Of a stretch of 10,975 nt of DNA, positions 6,267 through 10,975 are shown one piece after another. The stretch covers positions 1 through 10,975 of the forward strand of contig JAHCKJ010000052.1 of NCBI GenBank assembly GCA_026125835.1, read 5' to 3'. A program made the position numbers and the translations under genes. The DNA is from Sphingopyxis sp. (GTDB lineage Bacteria > Pseudomonadota > Alphaproteobacteria > Sphingomonadales > Sphingomonadaceae). The notes beneath the pieces were generated by a model that had not been told where the DNA came from, did not search any database, and saw only the letters and a program-made list of their open reading frames with translations. Numbering within the stretch: position 1 is the first letter of the stretch; each line of letters starts with the position of its first letter.

Positions 6267-7478
6267 ATGAGCGAGCAGACCGCGACGGCAACCGCAACCG
6301 ACGAGCTGAAGCTGACCCCGCCCGACCCCGTGCCCGCGGTCGCGCCAGAAAAGGCGGCGGGGCTGGTGCCGCTGTCGGGCGAGCAGAAATCGAAGCTGGA
6401 GGAACGCGTCGACGGCTTTATCGACGATCTCGTCGCGCAGGACGTCAACTCGCCCGCCTTCGGGCAAAAGGTCGACCAGATCACCAACATGGGCCGCAAG
6501 GAAATGCTGGAGGCGGCGAACCAGTCGAACCGCTTTCTCGACCGCCCGATCAAGGCGATGGACCGCGACAGCGACATCGGCATGAACCTGATCGAGCTCA
6601 GGAACACCGTCGAGCGGCTCGACCCGTCGGCGAACGGCAAGCTGCTGACCAAGCGCGGTTTCCTCGACAAGATATTGGGCAATCGCGTCACCAATTATTT
6701 CGCCCAGTACCGTAGCGCCCAGTCGCATATCTCGGGCGTGCTCACCGCGCTCGCGAACGGCAAGGACGAGCTGTTGATGGACAATGCCGCCATCGACGTC
6801 GAACGGCGGAAATTGTGGGAAGCGATGGGCAAGCTGGAGCAGATGGTCCACATCGCCCAGACGCTCGACGCCAAGCTGGAAGCCAAGGCCGGGGAACTCG
6901 ACGGGATCGATCCCGCGAAGGCCAAGGTGCTGCGCGAAAATGCGCTCTTCTACGCGCGCCAGCGGACGCAGGATCTGCTCACCCAGATGGCGGTGACGGT
7001 GCAGGGCTATCTGGCGCTCGACCTCGTCAAAAAGAACAATGTCGAGCTGGTGAAGGGCGTCGAGCGCGCCAGCACCACCACCGTCGGCGCGCTGAAAACC
7101 GCGATCACCGTCGCGCAGGCGATGACCAACCAGAAACTGGTGCTCGAACAGATCACCGCGCTCAACACCACCACCGCGAACATCATCGACGGCACGTCGA
7201 AGATGCTGAAGGACAATACCGCGCGCATCCACGAGCAGGCGGCGTCGAGCACGATCCCGATGGAGACGCTGCAGCGCGCGTTCCAGAATATCTATGACAC
7301 GATGGACGCGATCGACACCTTCAAGCTGAAGGCGCTCGACAGCATGAAGACCACCGTCAACACGCTGGAGGGCGAAGTCGCGAAATCGAAGGGCTATATC
7401 GCGCGCGCCGAGGGCGCGAGCCAGGCACAGGCAAGCGTCGGCGGCGCCGAAAGCCCGCTCGCGTCGCTCGAAGGCTAA
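6267..7478 (+). CDS. telA: TelA/KlaA family protein (toxic anion resistance family, PF05816)
   Basis: A 403-residue soluble, highly helical protein. The TelA core runs from about 60 to 385. Recognisable parts include RNTVERLDP (112-120), the central TQMAVTVQGYLALDLVKKNN (239-258), LVKGVERASTTTVGAL (261-276) and a long C-terminal helical region with QAMTNQKLVLEQITALN (284-300). The first 35 residues are low-complexity (threonine, alanine, proline). The family is named for plasmid tellurite-resistance loci, but chromosomal members are widespread and linked to envelope-active stress; no other ter genes are present here. The start is set by GGAAGGA about 6 nt before the ATG; an in-frame ATG 14 codons upstream lies within the promoter region and lacks a ribosome binding site. 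The XpaC-like gene follows after 3 nt. Confidence 0.9.
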   Translation: MSEQTATATATDELKLTPPDPVPAVAPEKAAGLVPLSGEQKSKLEERVDGFIDDLVAQDVNSPAFGQKVDQITNMGRKEMLEAANQSNRFLDRPIKAMDRDSDIGMNLIELRNTVERLDPSANGKLLTKRGFLDKILGNRVTNYFAQYRSAQSHISGVLTALANGKDELLMDNAAIDVERRKLWEAMGKLEQMVHIAQTLDAKLEAKAGELDGIDPAKAKVLRENALFYARQRTQDLLTQMAVTVQGYLALDLVKKNNVELVKGVERASTTTVGALKTAITVAQAMTNQKLVLEQITALNTTTANIIDGTSKMLKDNTARIHEQAASSTIPMETLQRAFQNIYDTMDAIDTFKLKALDSMKTTVNTLEGEVAKSKGYIARAEGASQAQASVGGAESPLASLEG

Positions 7479-7481
7479 GGC

Positions 7482-8207
7482 ATGAGCATGAGCGAGGTCG
7501 ACAAGATCCGGCTGTCGGCGGAAAGCGCGATCGAACGGTCGCGCGAACGCCGCCGCCCGATCGGCACCAAGAGCGTCGCGTTGCGCCGCCAGCATCTCTG
7601 CAAAAAACTCGGCCGGGTGCTGATCGCGGGCGGCGTCGTGCTGCTCGGCGCCGCGCTGTTCGGGGCGCTGATCCAGCCGCTGGGATTCACCGGGCTGCTG
7701 GCGCTGTTCGTGCTCTTGATCGGGGTCGCGGTATTGTTCGGACGGACGCCTTTTCCCGAACCGCGCCAGGCCGATTTGCCCAAGACCGACCTCAAACAGC
7801 TTGCCGGGCGTACCGAAATCTGGCTCGAGGCGCAGCGCCCGATGCTGCCCGCCCCGGCGCGCCAGCTGGTCGACGGCATCGGGGTGCAGCTCGACCTGCT
7901 CGCGCCGCAGCTCCAGACGCTCGACCCGGGCGAACCCGCGGCGGCGAACATCCGCAAGCTGGTCGGAGAGGACCTGCCCGAACTGGTCGCAGGCTATCAG
8001 CGCATCCCCGCCGGGCTGCGCGGCGAAACCCATGCGGGTCGCACCCCCGACGAAACGCTGGTTGGCGGGCTCAAGATGCTGGAGGCCGAGATCGGCAACG
8101 CCGCGCGCAGCCTGGCCGCGGGCGAACTCGACAAGCTGGCGACGCGCGAGCGCTACCTCCAACTGAAATACCAGGGCATCGAAGGCGAGGATGCGCCGAC
8201 CGGCTAA
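7482..8207 (+). CDS. XpaC-like membrane protein (5-bromo-4-chloroindolyl phosphate hydrolysis family)
   Basis: A 241-residue protein with a basic, charged N-terminus (1-42), two membrane helices at about 44-64 and 68-87, and a cytoplasmic helical C-terminal part ending in LDKLATRERYLQLKYQG. This architecture and the pairing with telA match the XpaC family (PF10112); in Bacillus subtilis xpaC lies next to the telA-like yaaN. The family name comes from a phenotype, not a demonstrated enzyme activity, and I see no catalytic motif. It likely anchors or cooperates with TelA at the membrane (inference). A second in-frame ATG lies two codons downstream and could be the start; ribosome binding is weak, so coupling with telA is likely. 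The stop overlaps that of the opposing small membrane protein gene by 3 to 4 nt. Confidence 0.72.
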   Translation: MSMSEVDKIRLSAESAIERSRERRRPIGTKSVALRRQHLCKKLGRVLIAGGVVLLGAALFGALIQPLGFTGLLALFVLLIGVAVLFGRTPFPEPRQADLPKTDLKQLAGRTEIWLEAQRPMLPAPARQLVDGIGVQLDLLAPQLQTLDPGEPAAANIRKLVGEDLPELVAGYQRIPAGLRGETHAGRTPDETLVGGLKMLEAEIGNAARSLAAGELDKLATRERYLQLKYQGIEGEDAPTG

Positions 8208-8527
8208 GCATTCCGCCAGCGCTGGGTGCCGAACCACAGCAGCAGGATCAGTAGCAGCGGCGAGGCGAGTCCCCAGTGGGCCGGGCCGACCAGCGGCGCG
8301 AAGATCGGTGCCGATGACAGCAGCCACAGCGCCGCGAGCAGCGCCGCGATCGCCAGCGCCTCGAACGCGAAGCTGCGCCAGAACCGCGCACGCGCGCGGG
8401 CGTAGGCGGCCTGCGCGTCGATCGCGCGTTCGACCTGAAGCGTGAAGGCGCGGTCGCCGACGCGCGCCGGCGGCGCCAGTATTGCGGCCAGCATGGCGTC
8501 CATCGCTGCGTCGTTCGGGGCCGTCAT
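8204..8527 (-). CDS. Small two-TM protein downstream of the sigma factor, possible anti-sigma factor
   Basis: A 107-residue protein. The N-terminal part (1-48), DAMLAAILAPPARVGDRAFT..., is predicted cytoplasmic and ends in an arginine-rich helix. Two hydrophobic segments follow at about 51-71 and 84-100. It starts inside the sigma-factor stop (ATGA overlap), so it is co-translated with it. A short cytoplasmic segment plus membrane helices encoded directly after an ECF sigma gene is the layout of many anti-sigma factors, but there is no zinc-binding HxxxCxxC motif, and the role is inferred from position. Its TAG stop lies within the TAA stop region of the convergent XpaC-like gene. Confidence 0.7.
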   Translation of the reverse strand: MTAPNDAAMDAMLAAILAPPARVGDRAFTLQVERAIDAQAAYARARARFWRSFAFEALAIAALLAALWLLSSAPIFAPLVGPAHWGLASPLLLILLLWFGTQRWRNA

Positions 8528-9132
8528 CCGTCAGCTCCTTCGCCGATCATCTTCTGCGCCTTGGCGCGCCCGCGCAAGACCAGCGATTTGAGCGTGCCGA
8601 GCGGCACCCCCATGATCTCGGCGGCTTCACCGTGCGACCAGCCGTGGCCGAAGCATAAGGTAAGCGCAGCGCGTTCCTGCGGCGACAGCGCGGCGAGCAG
8701 GCGGTCGGCGTCGATCGCCGCGTCGCTGGCACCACGCGGATCGGTCGATGTCGGCGCGTCGTCATCGGCGCCCGCCAGCCCCTCGCGCCGCCGCGCGGTG
8801 CGCCGCTGATCGAGAAACAGCCGCCAGCCGATCCCCATGATCCAGGCCGCATAACTCCCCTGCCCCCGATAATCGCCCGCACGCTGCCACGCGCGGACGA
8901 AGGCTTCCTGCGCCAGATCGTCGGCGTCGCATCCCGCGGCGCGCGCAAGGAAGGCGCGCAACCGCCCTTCGTGCCGCAGCACAAGAAGCTGGAAAGCGGC
9001 GCGATCTCCCCCGGCAACCCGCTGGTTGAGAGCCCAATCTTCTTCGGCGCTCCCGTCATCACGCAGCGGCGCGCTCCTCGGCAGCCGCGGCGCGCGCGAG
9101 GCGGCGGCGGGCAAGCAGGGCGATGCCGACAA
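8524..9132 (-). CDS. ECF-type RNA polymerase sigma factor (start uncertain)
   Basis: Numbered from the ATG at 9132, this is a 202-residue sigma-70-family protein. Region 2 lies at about 45-112 with the core-binding signature DADDLAQEAFVRAW (69-82) and AAWIMGIGWRLFLDQRR (95-111). A linker rich in acidic residues and alanine follows (118-142). Region 4 lies at about 143-196 with LSPQERAALTLCFGHGWSHG and the helix-turn-helix EAAEIMGVPLGTLKS. It directs RNA polymerase to a small regulon. The first 26 residues are alanine/proline/arginine-rich and lie entirely within the end of the upstream gene (74-nt overlap), which is suspicious. A natural ATG overlapping the upstream stop (TGATG at 9061-9057) is one base out of frame; see the finding on this junction. 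The small membrane protein overlaps its stop. Confidence 0.85.
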   Translation of the reverse strand: MSASPCLPAAASRAPRLPRSAPLRDDGSAEEDWALNQRVAGGDRAAFQLLVLRHEGRLRAFLARAAGCDADDLAQEAFVRAWQRAGDYRGQGSYAAWIMGIGWRLFLDQRRTARRREGLAGADDDAPTSTDPRGASDAAIDADRLLAALSPQERAALTLCFGHGWSHGEAAEIMGVPLGTLKSLVLRGRAKAQKMIGEGADG

Positions 9133-9649
9133 AGATCGGGAAGAGCGCGGCGCCGACCGCGGTGCGGATCAGCTGTTCATGCCCCTGGACCAGCCCGAAG
9201 CCGGCCATCGCAAGGCCGATCGCCAGCAAGACCAGCGCGTTGCGGTCGTCACCGCCGCTCACCGTTTCCTTGTCGCCCTGCCAGCCGAGATGCTCATAGG
9301 GCTTGTTGAGCTTTTCGATAAGCGGGCCGACCGCATCCGATTTGGACTCGAGCGCGCGCCGGATCGAACGGTGAAGCATCCAGGCATGGAGCAACCGCGC
9401 GAGCAGGAAAAAGCCGACGACAAACAGCGCAACAAACGTGATATTTTCGAGCCAGCCGAAAAAAATGTCGGTGACCGCAACCAGTTCCGTGGTCGGCGGC
9501 GGTGCTGGCAACAACGCAGCGATATCACGCGGATCGATATGGGCCGCCACATCGGCCGGATTGATCACTTGCGGCGGCAACACAACCGGCGGCGCGGCGC
9601 TGGCGGCAGGCGGCGCCGTAGCCGCCGTTGCTGCGATCGGAAAAGGCAT
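9059..9649 (-). CDS. DUF6249-like membrane protein
   Basis: A 196-residue protein. An alanine/proline-rich N-terminal segment (1-55) leads to a membrane helix at about 66-86 (ENITFVALFVVGFFLLARLL). A cytoplasmic stretch follows (88-135, with RRALESKSDAVGPLIEKLNK). Two further hydrophobic segments lie at about 138-155 and 165-180, before an arginine/alanine-rich C-terminus. The layout and the LLARLLHAW/RRALE region resemble sphingomonad DUF6249 proteins, an assignment from memory. The start is fixed by AGGAG 9 nt upstream; a second ATG six codons earlier (9667) is less well placed, and the open frame beyond that has no coding character. It is the first gene of an operon with the sigma factor and the two-TM protein, so a role in sensing or controlling the sigma factor is possible but unproven. 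Confidence 0.72.
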   Translation of the reverse strand: MPFPIAATAATAPPAASAAPPVVLPPQVINPADVAAHIDPRDIAALLPAPPPTTELVAVTDIFFGWLENITFVALFVVGFFLLARLLHAWMLHRSIRRALESKSDAVGPLIEKLNKPYEHLGWQGDKETVSGGDDRNALVLLAIGLAMAGFGLVQGHEQLIRTAVGAALFPIFVGIALLARRRLARAAAAEERAAA

Positions 9650-9899
9650 CGTCTCGTTCTCCTGCATGCCGCACCGGCACGGTGAAACACAGGCGGCGGC
9701 TTCCGGCAAGCCGGGGATGACTGCGCCGGGGAGCGCTATCATCCGCCGCGCGAAACCGCCGCCCGGACCGGGTGTATGACCGATCAATAGCTGGACGGCA
9801 CGGCAGCGGGCGGTGGATGCACGTCGATGGAGATTTTTCGGACAGGATAAAAAACGCGCGCGAACGGTCGGCGCAGGTCGACGGGGCATTGGGTGGATG
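9650..9899. other. Gene-free spacer between the sigma operon and tRNA-Gln
   Basis: About 250 bp with no supportable gene; the minus-strand frame that stays open through it is composition-driven. It must hold the promoter of the sigma-factor operon, but I could not find a convincing -35/-10 pair or a GGAAC/GTT-type stress-sigma promoter. Small symmetric elements are present: CCGG-CAAG-CCGG (9703-9714) and the near-palindrome CCCGGACCGGG (9762-9772). The tRNA-proximal end is described separately. Confidence 0.6.
9849..9875 (-). terminator. Possible tRNA-Gln terminator
   Basis: On the minus strand, downstream of the tRNA, a G/C-rich stretch with GCGC repeats that can form a short stem (GCGC...GCGC) is followed by six T (9854-9849). 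The stem is short and ambiguous, so intrinsic termination is only plausible. Confidence 0.35.
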
Positions 9900-9973
9900 T
9901 GGATGCCCCGTGAGGATTCGAACCTCAATAGACGGAATCAGAATCCGTAGTCTTACCATTAGACGACGGGGCA
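9900..9973 (-). tRNA. tRNA-Gln (anticodon CUG)
   Basis: The minus strand folds into a full cloverleaf: acceptor TGCCCCG/CGGGGCA (7 bp), D-arm GTC/GAC with TAATGGTAA loop, anticodon stem ACGGA/TCCGT with loop TTCTGAT, and T-arm TGAGG/CCTCA with loop TTCGAAT. The loop places CTG at positions 34-36, reading CAG codons (glutamine). The weak U1-A72 pair is typical of tRNA-Gln. The 3' end is encoded as discriminator T followed by CCA. The 74-nt length includes CCA. Confidence 0.95.
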
Positions 9974-10077
9974 ATGAGGCGGGCGCAATATGATGGCGTG
10001 GCGTTCGTGTCAAGACCGGCGGGACGGAGCGAACGAGTCCGCTTGCCCTGCCGCATTTCGCCGCTAGCATCGCGCCA

Positions 10078-10083
10078 TACAAT
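10078..10083 (+). promoter_or_regulatory. Candidate -10 box for the ferredoxin reductase gene
   Basis: TACAAT lies 36 bp before the start codon in the 146-bp gap after the tRNA. No good -35 hexamer is seen 16-18 bp upstream, so this is a weak call. The rest of the gap (9974-10119) shows nothing else recognisable. Confidence 0.3.
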
Positions 10084-10119
10084 CGGCGCCGCGCCGCGGA
10101 CGCCGGGAGGAGTGGACTG

Positions 10120-10975
10120 ATGCGTCATGTCGCGGTCGTCGGGTCGGGTCCCGCGGGCTATTATACCGCCGAAGCGTTGCAAAAGGCCGGCGATATCGCG
10201 ATCGACGTCATCGACCGGCTGCCCGTCCCCTATGGCCTGATCCGCACCGGGGTGGCGCCCGACCACCAGTCGATCAAGGCGGTGTCGCGGCGGTACGAGG
10301 GCGTCGCGCTGACCGACAATGTCCGCTTTGTCGGCCATGTCGCGGTCGGCAGCGACGTGACGATCGACGAGCTGGCCGCGCTGTACGACGCGGTCGTGCT
10401 GGCGACCGGGGCGCCGAACGACCGGCCGCTCGATATTCCGGGCGCCGATCTTCCGGGGGTGATCGGCAGCGCGGCCTTCGTCGGCTGGTACAATGGACAT
10501 CCCGATTTCGCCGGGCTGAACCCGCCGCTGGACGCCGCCGGGGTCGCGGTGATCGGCAATGGCAATGTCGCGCTCGACGTCGCGCGCATCCTTGCCAAGA
10601 CCCCGGCTGAGTTCGCGGGCAGCGACATCGTCGCCCACGCGCGCGCGCAACTGGCGGAGAGCGCGGTGCGCCATATCCATATCCTCGGTCGCCGCGGGCC
10701 GCACCAGATCGCGATGACGCCGAAGGAGCTGGGCGAGCTGGGGCATCTGGAGCGCGCCAGCCCGCGCGTCGATCCCGCCGACCTGCCACCCGAGGGCGAC
10801 GATGCGCTGCTCGAACCCGGGATGCGCAAGTCGGTGACGCATTTGCGAAGCTTTGCCGCCAACCCCGTCGCCAAGCCGGTGACGATCGATTTCGACTTTT
10901 TCGCGATGCCGGTGGCGATCGAGGGGGAGGGCAAAGCGCAGCGCGTGATCGTCGAGCGCACCACGCTGGACGACG
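10120..10975 (+). CDS. NADPH:ferredoxin (adrenodoxin-type) reductase, N-terminal 285 residues (runs off right edge)
   Basis: A flavoprotein of the adrenodoxin reductase/FprA family; by family knowledge it passes electrons from NADPH through FAD to a ferredoxin that feeds P450s or Fe-S enzymes. The FAD dinucleotide motif GSGPAGYY is at residues 8-15, and the family hallmark PYGLIRTGVAPDHQ is at 37-50. ATGAP (96-100) closes the FAD domain. The NADPH-binding Rossmann motif GNGNVALDVARIL is at 146-158. The pair R191-R192 in GRRGP corresponds to the arginines that give NADPH preference in adrenodoxin reductase. The start is supported by GGGAGGAG ending 7 nt before the ATG. Family length is about 450, so roughly a third lies beyond the window. 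It stands next to the tRNA on the opposite strand; no ferredoxin or P450 gene is visible on this side. Confidence 0.93.
   Translation, partial: MRHVAVVGSGPAGYYTAEALQKAGDIAIDVIDRLPVPYGLIRTGVAPDHQSIKAVSRRYEGVALTDNVRFVGHVAVGSDVTIDELAALYDAVVLATGAPNDRPLDIPGADLPGVIGSAAFVGWYNGHPDFAGLNPPLDAAGVAVIGNGNVALDVARILAKTPAEFAGSDIVAHARAQLAESAVRHIHILGRRGPHQIAMTPKELGELGHLERASPRVDPADLPPEGDDALLEPGMRKSVTHLRSFAANPVAKPVTIDFDFFAMPVAIEGEGKAQRVIVERTTLDD

Noticed and set aside
6267..8207. Tellurite-resistance (ter) operon
   Set aside because: Only the TelA-family gene is present, with no terB, terC, terD or tehA; the family name alone does not show tellurite resistance.
6024..8327. Open frame of 767 codons on the minus strand opposite telA and the XpaC-like gene
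   Set aside because: It is antisense to two well-supported genes, has arginine/histidine/leucine-rich low-quality composition and no recognisable domain; such frames are usual in G+C-rich DNA.
9650..9928. 93-codon upstream extension of the DUF6249-like protein
   Set aside because: A good AGGAG precedes the ATG at 9649, and the extra codons run up to the tRNA with no coding character.

Overview
The window looks like chromosomal DNA of a sphingomonad (Alphaproteobacteria, order Sphingomonadales, perhaps Sphingopyxis or a near relative). This rests on the high G+C content, the protein types, a CtrA-like promoter site and several families of intergenic hairpin repeats that I recall from sphingomonad genomes. 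No database search was possible, so the genus is an inference.

Layout from left to right. (1) The start of typA/bipA (minus strand) runs off the left edge. (2) A gbsR-like regulator, cydA and cydB form a tightly overlapping plus-strand operon for a cyanide-insensitive (short Q-loop) cytochrome bd quinol oxidase. A perfect 22-bp palindrome lies just before the regulator and is the obvious operator candidate. Two copies of the same 103-bp inverted-repeat element, in the same orientation, bracket the operon. (3) A PilZ (c-di-GMP receptor) protein with an unexplained C-terminal tail sits behind a CtrA-like box. (4) An MTA/SAH nucleosidase (minus) converges on it and diverges from an SLC10A7/YfeH-type transporter (plus). 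The roughly 265 bp between the nucleosidase and the transporter are almost entirely hairpin repeats. (5) telA and an XpaC-like membrane protein form a two-gene plus-strand operon. (6) On the minus strand, a DUF6249-like membrane protein, an ECF-type sigma factor and a small two-TM protein form a coupled operon that meets the XpaC-like gene tail to tail. (7) A tRNA-Gln(CUG) lies on the minus strand, with a short copy of its own 5' end just downstream. (8) The window ends inside a plus-strand NADPH:ferredoxin (adrenodoxin-type) reductase.

Taken together this is mostly core chromosome: respiration, methyl-cycle salvage, envelope and signalling functions. I see no prophage, insertion sequence, CRISPR array or clear foreign island. 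The points most worth a second look are the palindromic operator of the cyd operon, the repeats bracketing that operon, the odd start of the sigma-factor gene (possible single-base indel), the sigma/membrane-protein module, and the tRNA 5'-end copy that could compete for acceptor-stem pairing.
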